Assembly (NCBI GenBank): GCA_001566295.1
Contig: KQ964252.1
Location: 124,001 to 188,000 of the forward strand
DNA: 64,000 nt
Source of the DNA: Microdochium bolleyi
Taxonomy: Eukaryota > Ascomycota > Sordariomycetes > Xylariales > Microdochiaceae
Direction of reading: 5' to 3'
The notes under the pieces are model-generated. The model made no database searches. It was not told where the DNA came from and saw nothing but the letters and a program-made list of their open reading frames with translations. This document shows, piece after piece, positions 54,685 through 64,000 of this stretch; positions within the stretch are counted from its first letter, which is position 1; each line of letters starts with the position of its first letter. Both the position numbers and the translations under genes were made by a program.

Positions 54685-55474
54685 CTATTCTCTATGCAAA
54701 AACCCCTTGATCAGCTTCAACTTGGTGTGCACCAGCCCTGTTCTCAGATGTTTCGTGTTCCCGATGCTGTCCTGTATTGCCTTACTCGGAACGTGCACGT
54801 CAACCAGATACTCGGGCGATTCGTATGTCTCCAGCACACAGATCCTGTTCTCGTGCTTGGGATCCTTGTTGACCGCATACACCCATGTTCCAGGCTCGTC
54901 GTCGCGTCCCGTGTTGACCACCTCCTGCCAGTAGGGGATCGCAGTATCGACGCTCCCGGGCTGGTATGTCAGGTCGGCGAACAGCACGTGCGGGTCCTGT
55001 TGGTCCGAGATCGCCTTCGTAACGGCAGGCCGCGAGAAGTGGAATCCGGGCATCATCTCGAGCTCGTTGATCTGGGGGTCGCCGCTGAGCCGGGCGCCGC
55101 TGCCCATCCAGTCCATCATCTTCTTGACGGTCGGCGTAGACATGTGGGAGTTGAACGTGGCATCGTCGGCGTACCTTGGACAAGGTAGGAGGCTCAGCTT
55201 TGTTTTATAGTTGCCCGTAGGGAGTTTCAACGACTCACTCTTCGACCGCATAGACCACATTGCCATCTAGGTCATCGCGGGGCAGACAGATGGCGTATTT
55301 CGCGATCCCAGGTTCGCTTTGCAGGGCGTAGTCGGACGCATCACTCAGAAATTTGATAAACTAGGCCGCCGCATTAGCCTGAGAAGGAAAAAACATAGGC
55401 CGTAAACAACTGACCTGTTCTTTGGCCTCTGCATCTGCCAGAGGCATGCGAGCAACAACGAGCTTCCGTGCCAT
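54685..55474 (-). CDS. Double ABM (antibiotic biosynthesis monooxygenase-like) domain protein
   Basis: Three exons, 55474-55415, 55360-55239 and 55174-54685, joining in phase to 223 aa. Two dimeric alpha/beta-barrel repeats are visible. The first (~1-95) has LVVARMPLADAEAKEQFIKF, the EPGIAKYAICLP strand and EEYADDATFNSHMSTP. The second (~120-205) has VLFADLTYQPGSVD, PGTWVYAVNKD and LETYESPEYLVDVHVPSKA. The alternation (strand, EPGxxxY, E-x-Y-x-D/S...H) is that of ABM/EthD-like proteins, here fused as a self-contained pseudo-dimer. Family members include cofactor-free monooxygenases and non-catalytic proteins, so oxygenase activity is only possible. No PTS1. It lies between the AtuA-like A gene and the bZIP regulator. 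Confidence 0.82.
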
Positions 55475-56122
55475 GGTTCGGGGTTACTGTTTGTGTAATG
55501 CCGACCAAATGTCGCTGGCGAACAGAGTAATCGAGACGGGTTGCCCAAGGTGGCAAACAGGGCCGAAGACGCGAAGTTAGGGGGGCTCGTTCCGTGCGGG
55601 TTGCTCTCAAAAACGGGATAACAACTCCGGCTAGGAACAGCTCCTCAAGAGCGTTTGCCGAGGGGAGCAAAAGAAGGAGGACTGGATGTCTCTCGAGTCA
55701 TACATCTAGGGTCCAGGCAAGGAACTCGACTCGGTGTCTTGCGAACCATCAGCACTTGGAGTCCTGACCGATCAGGGATTCCCCGCAGTCATTCCCTCGT
55801 CCCCTTCCACAGGGGGCACGGGGAAGCGGAGCTCGTTAGACTTTGCGCTAATGACGCGCCTGAATATTGCAGCAAGAGAGGGGTGAGGTTGAGCTTGCTT
55901 GCAGATCCGGGGAAAGGGTTTCCGTCACGCCCAGCCCACTCCTCCAGGACTCATCGCCATTCCAAAGAGCGGAGCCACTCGAGCACAGAGTCAGCAGTGG
56001 AGCCCGACGCCACTAGTGGGTAGTGAATCAGCACAAGACGAGGCTCGCTTGGTCCTAGTGACGACGTTTGACAGCCGGGGACACACCACAGCTCGGCCAA
56101 GGAGGACCGTCAGGGGGCTACA
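55475..56122. promoter_or_regulatory. Divergent promoter region of the ABM and bZIP genes
   Basis: About 650 bp between start codons on opposite strands. No gene. It is the natural control region of the right-hand cluster, but no repeated motif was recognised by eye. Confidence 0.45.
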
Positions 56123-57803
56123 ATGATGAGCATGGATTTCTTCTTCACGACGAGCTCTGCCGCACCACCCTCCGCCTCCACTCTACCATCCATCATCGCG
56201 GGGGCCACGACTGATTCATTACTAGCTCCTCCAGACCGGTCACAACAGGTCCCGTCGCGGTCTGTGGTTACACAGGGTCCACAGCAGTGGGATCCCACCA
56301 TGCATCACCATCACCATCGCGGGGCCCAAGCCTCGAGTCTGGCCACCGGAGGAACGTCCCCTCCCCAGGGGCTCTTGCCCCCAGCAGCCCCTGACGGGGC
56401 AGAGACCTCCTCGACGTACCAGTCCCACAGCAGCAGCAGAAGCAGGGACCTGGAGCTCGAGCGCAAGCGGGCGCGGGACCGGCGATCCCAGCAGGCCATG
56501 CGCGACCGAAACAAGTGGACCATCCAGAACCTCACACAGCAGGTCGCCTCGCTGTCGGCGGCACTCGACGAGCAGGCCAGCACGGCGTGCCGGCTCGGCG
56601 ACCGCGTGAAGCTCCTGGAGCGTGAGAACTGGCAGCTCCGGACGGCGCAGACGACGCCAGTCCCAATGACGGCGACGACGCTCACGCCTCAGACGACTGC
56701 GGGCTCGCCGGGCGGTGCTGCCACGGCCAGCTCGCCGCCCATGGATCATCAGCATCACCAACCGCACCAGCAGCCGCACTTCCGGGCTACGAGGCTGCTC
56801 AGTACCACATCGGAGGGGCCTGCTCAGACGTCCTTCTACTCAGACTACCTGCTGTCCACAAGATGCCATGAGCCGTGGGAGTTGCCGCCCTTCAACACAC
56901 CTCATAGCTGCATCGCCGATGAGATCGTTCAGGGCGTCGTCGCCACGGAGCGGCGGAATCGTCACTACTCCGCGACAGAAAGTTTACCTCAGCCCGCGCC
57001 ATCCCCAGTCCTCTCGAGGCAGGGCATGGCATCACAACATCCCGAGTCCCCACCAATACCAGCATCGGTCCTCGCCAACGAGGCATCCTCCACTACCACC
57101 GGCATAAGAGGAAGTCTCCCGCACTCCCAGCAGCAGCAGGGCCCGCCTACCCCGAGACCGAACCCCACCGCCTTGAAGCCCAACCTCGCCGCGCTGATCC
57201 ACAAGGACCAGCAGACGGACGACGAGATCAGCAACATGGTCGGCGGCATCGTGCGGAGCTACACCGAGATCGAGACGCTGCCGAAGCAGGTCGCCGTCTT
57301 CTACTGCATGTCGATCCTCGTCAAGTGGCTCGTCTCGCTCGACGCGCGCACCTGGGAGAATCTCCCCGCCTGGCTGCGGCCGCTGCCGTGCCAGCTACAG
57401 ATTCCGCACGCGGCGTGGGTCGACCGGATACCGTGGTGAGTTGAACCCTCAGTCCCGCGTCCTCGTAAACGCAGGTTCACGAGTACTTGCTGGCCGGAAT
57501 CCTGACTTGACACGTTACAGGCCGCGAGCACGGCGCTACCTTGTCCAGCACCCGGAGATAACCCTCGACGCGTTCGCGTCAAAGTACAGCTCCAGCCTGT
57601 CCGTGCTGTGGGACTACGACCACGAGCACGTGCTCATCAGGGTCGACGGCGGTGGCGGCGCGGCGAAGACGGTGCTCATCAACCCCATCTTCGAGCAGCA
57701 CATCCGGCAGCTCAAGTGCTGGACCGTGGGCGAGACGTTCCGGACGCACTTCCAGGAACTGGCGGAGCTCATCGAGATGGACAGGCGGGAGTGGGATCGG
57801 TGA
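56123..57803 (+). CDS. bZIP-type transcription factor with C-terminal DUF3425
   Basis: Two exons, 56123-57435 and 57521-57803, joining RIPW|PRARRYLVQHPEIT to 531 aa. Residues ~110-175 form the basic region and coiled coil: ELERKRARDRRSQQAMRDRN, then KWTIQNLTQQVASLSAALDE. Flanks are rich in His, Gln, Pro and Ser. The C-terminal ~170 residues (MVGGIVRSYTEIETLPKQVA, MSILVKWLVSLDARTWENLP, WLRPLPCQLQIPHAAWVDRI, DAFASKYSSSLSVLWDYD) match the fungal DUF3425 domain often paired with bZIP in secondary-metabolism or catabolic clusters. It is divergent from the ABM gene and convergent with the hydratase gene, so a local pathway regulator is likely. Confidence 0.9.
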
Positions 57804-57957
57804 TGGCATTTATTTGACACCGGAATGAGAGGCGGCGGGATGTGTGAGACATGACGAAACGACAAAAGTAATGACATCTGTAATAGCTCGAAATGATACC
57901 CCTTCACAAGTTCACTATTTGATCGTTGAAACACCAACATGACTACTCCCCATACCA

Positions 57958-59141
57958 TCACAGCTTCGCACCCTCCTCCTTGATCTTGGCATACCCGTTC
58001 GACAACGCAACCCTCCCATCCCCTTTCACCCTCGTCTCAAACCGGACGTCCATTACCCCGGCCTCACTGCCCACGACCCACATCCTCGTCTCGAGCTCGT
58101 CGCCCGGGTACACGACACTCTTGAACCGCGCCCCGAACTCCTTGAGCCGGCCCGGCTCCGACCCGCCGAGCTTCCGCAGGACCCCGTGCGCGGCAATATT
58201 CCACGTGCCCAGTCCCTGGAGGATTGCGCCTTTGAAGCCCGCGCGCCGGCCGAATGCGTCGTCCGCGTGCATCGGGTTGTAGTCCCCGCAGAGGCGGTAC
58301 AGGAACGCGATCTCAGGGGTGGTCGCGAGGGTGTGCACCGCATCGGGGGCGCGGTCGGTCGGGGTGATCACGGGGGGCTTGGAGGGTCCACGGGGCCCGT
58401 TGTAGCCGCCCTGCCCAATGCCGAACGCCGTCGAGGTGAGCTTGACGTAGACGGCGTTGGTTTTTGCGTCGACGAGGGAGCCCTCGGACTCGAGGATCAT
58501 GGCGCCACCTGTGTTGGACCACGCTGGTGTTTAGTGTGGTGCTGCAGGAGGAGTGTCGAATATGCAGTATTATGATGAACTGATGAACGAACCTTTATCA
58601 TAAACCCCCTTGACACGGTTCCGGATCTCCAGGTCTAAACCCTCTGAGCTCACGGGCAGCGGGCGGATGATCTCGATCCCGCGCTCCCCGTCGACGGACC
58701 GCTGCGCGTCGAACGGCGGGCATCCGGGCACGTCGCCGGTGGTGGTCCGCGCGATGAAGTCGAACACGTCCTGGTCCGTCTGCTTGAAGCCCAGGTTGAT
58801 CGGGAACGTGGGGAACGCGGCGAAGCGCGGGTCGAGCTCGTAGAGGAAGTGCGTCTCGTCGGCGGTGCAGCCGATTGCGTTGGCCTGTGTTTTTGGTCAG
58901 TGATTGTCAAAGGTGGGCCACAAGGGTGAACGGGAGCATGTAGGGTGTGCGATCTGTGGCAGTGACAATGGGGTCATGGGGAACGCAGGGACGCTTGGTT
59001 CTCTGTTGTACGTACGAAAAGAAGCACATCGCGCCGGTTGTACGAGCACTTTATCGGGGGATATTCGTAGCCGGCGGCTTTCCTAAAGTCGACGTTATCG
59101 TAGCGCCCGGAGGCGTTCTTGACGGGCTTGTCGCTGGCCAT
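57958..59141 (-). CDS. Peroxisomal (R)-specific enoyl-CoA hydratase 2-like (MaoC) enzyme
   Basis: Three exons, 59141-59016, 58884-58593 and 58508-57958, joining to 322 aa. It is a double hot-dog protein like the hydratase-2 domain of fungal Fox2, but free-standing. N-terminal half: KAAGYEYPPIKCSYNRRDVL, ANAIGCTADETHFLYE, FPTFPINLGF. C-terminal half has the hydratase-2 signature YRLCGDYNPMHADDAFGRRA, with catalytic Asp and His, then GFKGAILQGLGTWNIAA. The C-terminus EEGAKL ends in AKL, a PTS1. It should hydrate trans-2-enoyl-CoA to (R)-3-hydroxyacyl-CoA. Next to the PTS1-bearing AtuA-like B and the acyl-CoA ligase, a role in a specialised peroxisomal acid-degradation route is likely. Confidence 0.92.
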
Positions 59142-59701
59142 GAGGAGTGTATCGATGCTCTGTTGCACGGAAACGTGAGGTCGCACCCAGGTACAAGCGA
59201 GACAACAACAACGGGGCAGGTCGGCGGAGAACGTAAGCCCTCCAAGCCACCGGGTTTAAATCAACTGGTTCTCCAATTCCTCAGAGTTGGGGAAACACCA
59301 CCCCGCAACATGGAGTACCGCGGGCAATTCGGGCACCGGCCGGTGGGTTCCGGGGAGAGCAGTGTGCTAAACGGACAGCCCCGAGGGCGCTACACGTAGC
59401 ATTCTGGGACCTTCATCGTCCCCTCCCTCCACTTGCCTGTGATTTTGATGTCCAATGGAAACAAGTATTTCTGTCTTGACTGCTAAAGAAATATGCTAGC
59501 CCCTGAATTGGTTCTTGGACACACCTCATTGCCAGTTCCTGATCATGCTCAAGAATGGCAGGACATGTGCCGTTTTTGTGCTCACACAGTTAATATTAAT
59601 CAATAAACGCAGGAGTCGATGGCATACAACAGATGGAGTAATCTGGCACAGGTCACGGTTTTCCTTCTCAACACTGGATCGTAACCACCGAATTATCACG
59701 T
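59142..59701. other. Intergenic region between hydratase and AtuA-like B
   Basis: About 560 bp: hydratase promoter and AtuA-like B 3' flank. No gene is seen. Confidence 0.5.
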
Positions 59702-61609
59702 TCAGAGCTTTGCTCGCGCCGCTTTAATGGCACTCGCCCTCCTCCTATCCTCCTCCTCCACGAGGTCCGCCGGCATCTGGACGTGCCTCGCCCTCAGAAA
59801 CTCCCCAAAGCTCTTCGCGAACCCGTCAATCACACTGCTGCTGCTCACCCCGTCCTGCAGGATATCCCTCACGACAAAGTGCACGGCGTGCAGGGCCGCA
59901 AACTCGCACCGCTCGACGACATACCGCGGATCCCAGTCGTCAGCCAGCAGCTCGCCGAGCTTCTCCGAACTCAGGAAGCTGCGCAGCCACGTCCACGCGC
60001 GCGGGCTGCGCACCCAGAACCCGACGTTCGCGTTGCCGCCCTTGTCCCCGCTGCGGGCGAAGACGAGATCGCCGAGCGGCCGGGTTACCCAGGACGAGGT
60101 ATTGATGTATGCGTTTGAGAGCAGGGGCGCGGTGTGCTGTCGCTGCGTCGGTGCTGAAGCGGCACACGAGGCCGCGCCCAGGGGCTTGACGTGGATGGTC
60201 TGATGTCGCTCCTTCTGGCGCTCTGCACCCGATGACGAAACCATGTGCACGGTCAGGGGGATATCGGACTGCGGTATCAGACTCGGGAAGTACCGGATGT
60301 ACTCCTTGGGCTCCATGGTCCGCCAGTCCATGGCCAAATGCAGGCCGCAGTAGCCCTGCATGCCGTTGTAGAAGATTGCGCGGCGAAACTTCAAGAACGC
60401 GTTCCTGTCGTGGGACTGGGCGAACATGCGGATGCCCACGGTGCACTCGTCCTGCGTGCGCGGATTCGACTTTGCGGAGCCGAACCTGGTGATGCTGATG
60501 GTGGTGAAGTCCGCTGTGTCGATCTGCCGCATGATCTGTTCCTTCATGAGCCCGAACTTCCAGTCCGTGTCCAGGCCCGCGCAGAAGCCCGTGATCTCAG
60601 CCTGGTAGCCGCCGCGCAGACACACGGCGAGCTTGGCCGTCGGGGGCGGTGCAGAGCCCCTGATGCCCGACAGCCTGACGCGGTCCTTGCCGACCTCTTC
60701 GAGTGCGGCGTGCTCAATGTCCGCGACGACGTCGGCGTTGAGGTACACGGGGCCCTGGATCTCGTAGAGCAGCTGCGCCTTGCACGTGTCCACTGTCACG
60801 GAGCCGCCAGTCCCGGGTGGTTTCGTGATGATGCTCACACCGGAACCGTCAACCTCGGCGATCGGGTAGCCCAGGTGGTGCATTTGCGGTATCTCCTGGG
60901 CGCCGCAGAAGTTGCCGCCCGTGACGTATGCGCCGCATTCAATTAGGTGGCCGGCCATCAGACTGCCCGCGAGCTGCTGATGGTACTCGCTCGACTCTGG
61001 ACTCCAGCCGTGCCACCACGTCGCGAGGCCCATCACCGTGCTCGCGTCGCAGCACCGCCCACAGATGACGATATCCGCGCCCGCCTCGAGCGCCGCCACG
61101 ATCCCCAACTGCCCCGTGTACACGTTCGCGGCGAGGACATCGCCCATCTGATCGGGTGCCAGAGTCGTCCCAGCGCGGTTCAGGTGCGTAATGCTCCCAA
61201 ACTCTCCCGCCCTCAGACGCTGGGTGACATCGTCCCCCGTGACAGCCGCGACTCTCACACTCGTGATACCCAGGCTGCGGAAGTACTCGTCCACCTTCTC
61301 CGCCAGGCCGATTGGGTTGAGCGCGCCGCCGTCGTGCACGACCTTGATCCCTTTCTCCGCCAGGAGCCGCGCCGCATCGCCTTCGTGCCAGGCCAGCTGC
61401 TCGAGGAAGTTGGGCTCGTACCCCAGCTCTGGCCGGGTCTGCCGCTCGATGGCCTTCCACGCGATGTTGAACTCCGCAAGGTAGTCGGCCGTGATGGCGT
61501 CGACCGACCCGGACTTGGCGAGGTTGTAGACCTGGTCGATGCCGTCGCCTATCGCTCCGGAGGCGTTCCCGATGCGGATGGGCCGGCGTGGAGATGATTT
61601 TGCAGGCAT
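59702..61609 (-). CDS. AtuA-like (DUF1446) protein, paralogue B, with PTS1
   Basis: Single exon, 635 aa, almost the same length as paralogue A but intronless. Seen in order: PIRIGNASGAIGDGIDQVYN, GYEPNFLEQLAWHEGDAARL, VVHDGGALNPIGLAEKVDEY, TGQLGIVAALEAGADIVICG, RCCDASTVMGLATWWHGW, HHLGYPIAEVDGSG, AQLLYEIQGPVYLNADVVAD, and the AtuA C-terminal domain LGDLVFARSGDKGGNANVG. The terminal AKL (KAARAKL) is a PTS1, so it is probably peroxisomal. Compared with A it keeps the N-terminal Gly-rich start and the GDD block (AAVTGDDVTQRL). Bacterial AtuA belongs to terpene-acid catabolism; the exact reaction is unknown. Divergent from the acyl-CoA ligase gene. Confidence 0.92.
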   Translation of the reverse strand: MPAKSSPRRPIRIGNASGAIGDGIDQVYNLAKSGSVDAITADYLAEFNIAWKAIERQTRPELGYEPNFLEQLAWHEGDAARLLAEKGIKVVHDGGALNPIGLAEKVDEYFRSLGITSVRVAAVTGDDVTQRLRAGEFGSITHLNRAGTTLAPDQMGDVLAANVYTGQLGIVAALEAGADIVICGRCCDASTVMGLATWWHGWSPESSEYHQQLAGSLMAGHLIECGAYVTGGNFCGAQEIPQMHHLGYPIAEVDGSGVSIITKPPGTGGSVTVDTCKAQLLYEIQGPVYLNADVVADIEHAALEEVGKDRVRLSGIRGSAPPPTAKLAVCLRGGYQAEITGFCAGLDTDWKFGLMKEQIMRQIDTADFTTISITRFGSAKSNPRTQDECTVGIRMFAQSHDRNAFLKFRRAIFYNGMQGYCGLHLAMDWRTMEPKEYIRYFPSLIPQSDIPLTVHMVSSSGAERQKERHQTIHVKPLGAASCAASAPTQRQHTAPLLSNAYINTSSWVTRPLGDLVFARSGDKGGNANVGFWVRSPRAWTWLRSFLSSEKLGELLADDWDPRYVVERCEFAALHAVHFVVRDILQDGVSSSSVIDGFAKSFGEFLRARHVQMPADLVEEEDRRRASAIKAARAKL

Positions 61610-62550
61610 CTTGGGCTGGGAATCTAGACTTTGCTGAGATCTCGACGGCTACTTTTGCCCTGACTGCGGCTGTGAACGGTACTGTAGCGATCTTCTGAGC
61701 CCAGATCTGCTATCTCTGGACAGTCGTAAGAGATGCCTTCGGGTCAATCGCGGATTACCTAAGCAAGACTGACGACTTCCTGGTGCTTTTCTTGCGTTCT
61801 GCCTTGCTGGCGTTTGTGAAGACCTGTCGAGATGCCGAGGGAATGTTCTGCCGTCCCGGCTCGAGGAGTCTGCCAAGTGTCCCCGGCGGTGAACTGATGG
61901 CTCAATATTAACTCCACTTCCCATTCATCCGAGCAAGTACATCTGCATTTGCGACACGGCCAGCTGTTCTGCACGAAGCTAGAGGTGAAGTCAGAGGTCT
62001 CGAGGATTCAGATGTGTCAGACGAAGGCCCCTTTCCTCCGTGACTGCGGAGCACGCGGAGGAATGACCCTTGCTCCAGACCTTCCGGTGCGACGATCGTG
62101 CGGGGATAAGCTGGGGTCGTGTCTTAGGTTACCAGGGTCCTCCGCTAATCCTTTTCCCAGGGACGGCTGAATCATTAGCCCTGGTGTCTCCGGTGAGCTA
62201 CCCCAAGCTCTCCACCGCGGCCCAGTTCCCCTCGCTTGCATAGACCTAGGTTTCTGGACCCCGGCCTGATAACGTAATGTCCATGCCAGCTTCAGAGACC
62301 AGTTAGTCAATGCCGTCGGATTAGGATTGAAACATGCGCTTCTGTGGTCCCGTGGCGTGTTGGTCGAGTCAGAAGCTCTCACTGTGTGTCAGGACTCCGA
62401 GATCCCAAGACCCAGATGCCCCAGCCTCAGCGGCGTCAAGGTCGCGTAGAGGCTCAGCATTACTGTATGCCCGGCGCTCAGATACTACCGACCCTACTGT
62501 TGAAGCCCCAAGGTCTTCCGGCATCCAAGAGTGGCGAGAGTCGGCCCATC
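61610..62550. promoter_or_regulatory. Divergent upstream region of AtuA-like B and the acyl-CoA ligase
   Basis: About 940 bp between opposite start codons and the likely shared control region. No gene. No repeated operator was recognised. Confidence 0.45.
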
Positions 62551-64000
62551 ATGGCGAAGCAGCACATCTACCACTCCCCGTACCCGACACCGCACGTCCC
62601 GACAGACTTGTCAGTCCCTGAGTTCCTGCTGAGGACGAACCCAGATGGTGTACATCAAGACAAGGTCATCCTCGAGGATTTCGAACAGCCCGGTGGCTGC
62701 TCAATCACGTATGGCGAGCTGCGAAGGCGGGCAGCTTTACAGGCAGGTGTGCTGAAGGAGAAATATGGCATACAGCAAGGAGACATAGTCGGGTTGTTTG
62801 GGCTCAACACTGTTGACTGGGCCGTGCTGTGCCTGGGAATACTGTGGGCAGGAGGCACGTTCTGGTAGGACTTTCCCCATGGTCTAGAAACAACACTGAG
62901 CTGACGCTCTGATCTCACGACTCAGCTCGATGAACCCGCTCGCCACAAGCCACGAACTTGTCCACTACCTGGAGCTCACAAAGCCCAAAATCATCTTCGC
63001 TGACGACGAGCTCGTCAGCCGAATCGAAACCGCTGTCCGTGGCTTATCTTCACATCAAAAACCACACGCAGCACATATCAGCACAGTCTCCCATGAAGCC
63101 CGATCCCTGCAGCACCCAGCACCACCCTTCTCCCTCGCAGGCCATGACAACCGCACCATCCCCGCCGGTATAATCTTCTCCTCGGGAACCTCCGGTCGCC
63201 CAAAGGCAGTGCAGCTCTCGCACCACTCTCTCATCGCGCAGCTGCTCGTCGTCCGCGCGACCAATCCCGCCACCCACGCCGCGGCCACGCGCGAGGTCTT
63301 CTTCCCTTCTTTCGCGCACATCTACGGGATCGTCTCGGGCGTGCTGCTCCCCGCGTGGGTCGGCTGCTCGGTCGTCGCGATGCGCCGGTTCGATTTTGTC
63401 CGGTACATCACGCGGTGCAGCGAGATCCGGGCCACGCTGCTGCGGCTCGTGCCCGCTACTGCGGCGCGGCTCGCGTCTGATCCGGCCGTGCGCGGGCTGG
63501 ATCTGAGGAGCGTCAAGAGCGTCATGTGTTCTGGGGCGTCGCTGCCCGCGGAGACGATCGCGGGGCTGAAGGCGCTGCTGCACCCGGATGTTGTCATCTT
63601 GAACGGATACGGGATGAGCGAGGGGACGATCAGTCTGCAGCGCGAGGGCCAGGCCGAGACGAAGCCGGGGAGTATCGGGCGGCCTGCGGCTGGGGCGCAG
63701 GTGCGGATCGTGGGTGATGATGGGGTGGATGTTGCTGGTCCGGGGGTCGATGGGGAATGCTATTTGCGCAGTCCGACGTTGTTTATGGGATACAAGGACA
63801 ACCCTCAGGAAACGGCGGCTACGCTGGACCAGGATGGGTGGCTGCGCACGGGGGATGTGGTGCGGATCGACGAGGATGGCGATATGTGGCTTACAGGGAG
63901 GAAGAAGGAGCTTATCAAGTACAAGGGGAACCAGGTTGCCCCAGCTGAGCTCGAAGGAATCCTGCTCGAGCATGAGCTTGTAGCAGATGCGGGTGTCTGC
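62551..64000 (+). CDS. AMP-forming acyl-CoA synthetase (4-coumarate-CoA ligase-like), cut by window end
   Basis: Exon 1 runs 62551-62864 and exon 2 from 62926 to the window edge, joining GGTFCSMNPLA. About 460 residues are visible and the C-terminal subdomain is missing. Adenylation motifs: IIFSSGTSGRPKAVQLSH (P-loop, A3), NGYGMSEG (A5), PGSIGRPAAGA, GECYLRSPTLFMGY and WLRTGDVVRIDEDGDMW (A7), GRKKELIKYKGNQVAPAELE (A8 hinge). The set is that of peroxisomal 4CL/long-chain-like ligases that activate carboxylic acids with ATP and CoA. The end is outside the window, so a PTS1 cannot be checked. Together with hydratase-2 and AtuA-like B this gives activation, hydration and an AtuA step, i.e. a short acyl-CoA catabolic route. 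Confidence 0.93.

Overview
The window is nuclear DNA of a filamentous ascomycete, most likely a Sordariomycete. Genes carry short GT-AG introns of about 50-130 nt. Families typical of these fungi are present: Zn2Cys6 and bZIP/DUF3425 regulators, an ascomycete-type laccase, a 2EXR protein, an SMP-C2 protein, and a THI4 gene whose 5' leader holds a TPP riboswitch. I place 25 protein genes (one cut by the right edge) and found no tRNA, rRNA, CRISPR array or intact transposon. Exon joins were worked out by eye from splice consensus plus reading frame; names rest on recalled family motifs, not on searches.

Left part (1-25.5 kb), carbohydrate-oriented: secreted EEP-fold hydrolase; MFS sugar transporter; a regulator with two Zn2Cys6 clusters, divergent from an SGSH-like sulfatase; secreted GH43-like enzyme; DapA-type aldolase; C2H2 protein; secreted M28 aminopeptidase; secreted GH95 alpha-L-fucosidase; secreted beta-propeller lactonase. 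The transporter and the GH43 gene each have an inverted repeat with the same CGAGATCCGG arm about 260-300 bp before their start codons, suggesting shared control. Sulfatase, fucosidase, GH43, transporter and aldolase together could serve use of a sulfated or fucosylated glycan; that is inference.

Middle (26.8-51.5 kb): soluble tricalbin-like SMP-C2 protein; a six-exon protein with a cytochrome c CxxCH motif; a full-length laccase locus with one in-frame TAG at a normally conserved Trp; alpha/beta hydrolase; 2EXR protein; THI4 with riboswitch; NAP/Vps75-like chaperone; an uncharacterised fungal protein; a zinc-free MDR oxidoreductase; and a CorA-like locus with two in-frame TAG codons.

Right part (51.7-64 kb), apparent acyl-CoA catabolic cluster: two AtuA-like (DUF1446) paralogues, a double ABM-domain protein, a bZIP/DUF3425 regulator, a MaoC/hydratase-2 enzyme and an AMP-forming acyl-CoA ligase. 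The hydratase and the second AtuA-like protein both end in AKL, a peroxisomal PTS1, so a peroxisomal pathway acting on a branched or terpenoid acid is the simplest reading. This cluster, the TAG-interrupted genes and the shared palindrome are the observations most worth following.
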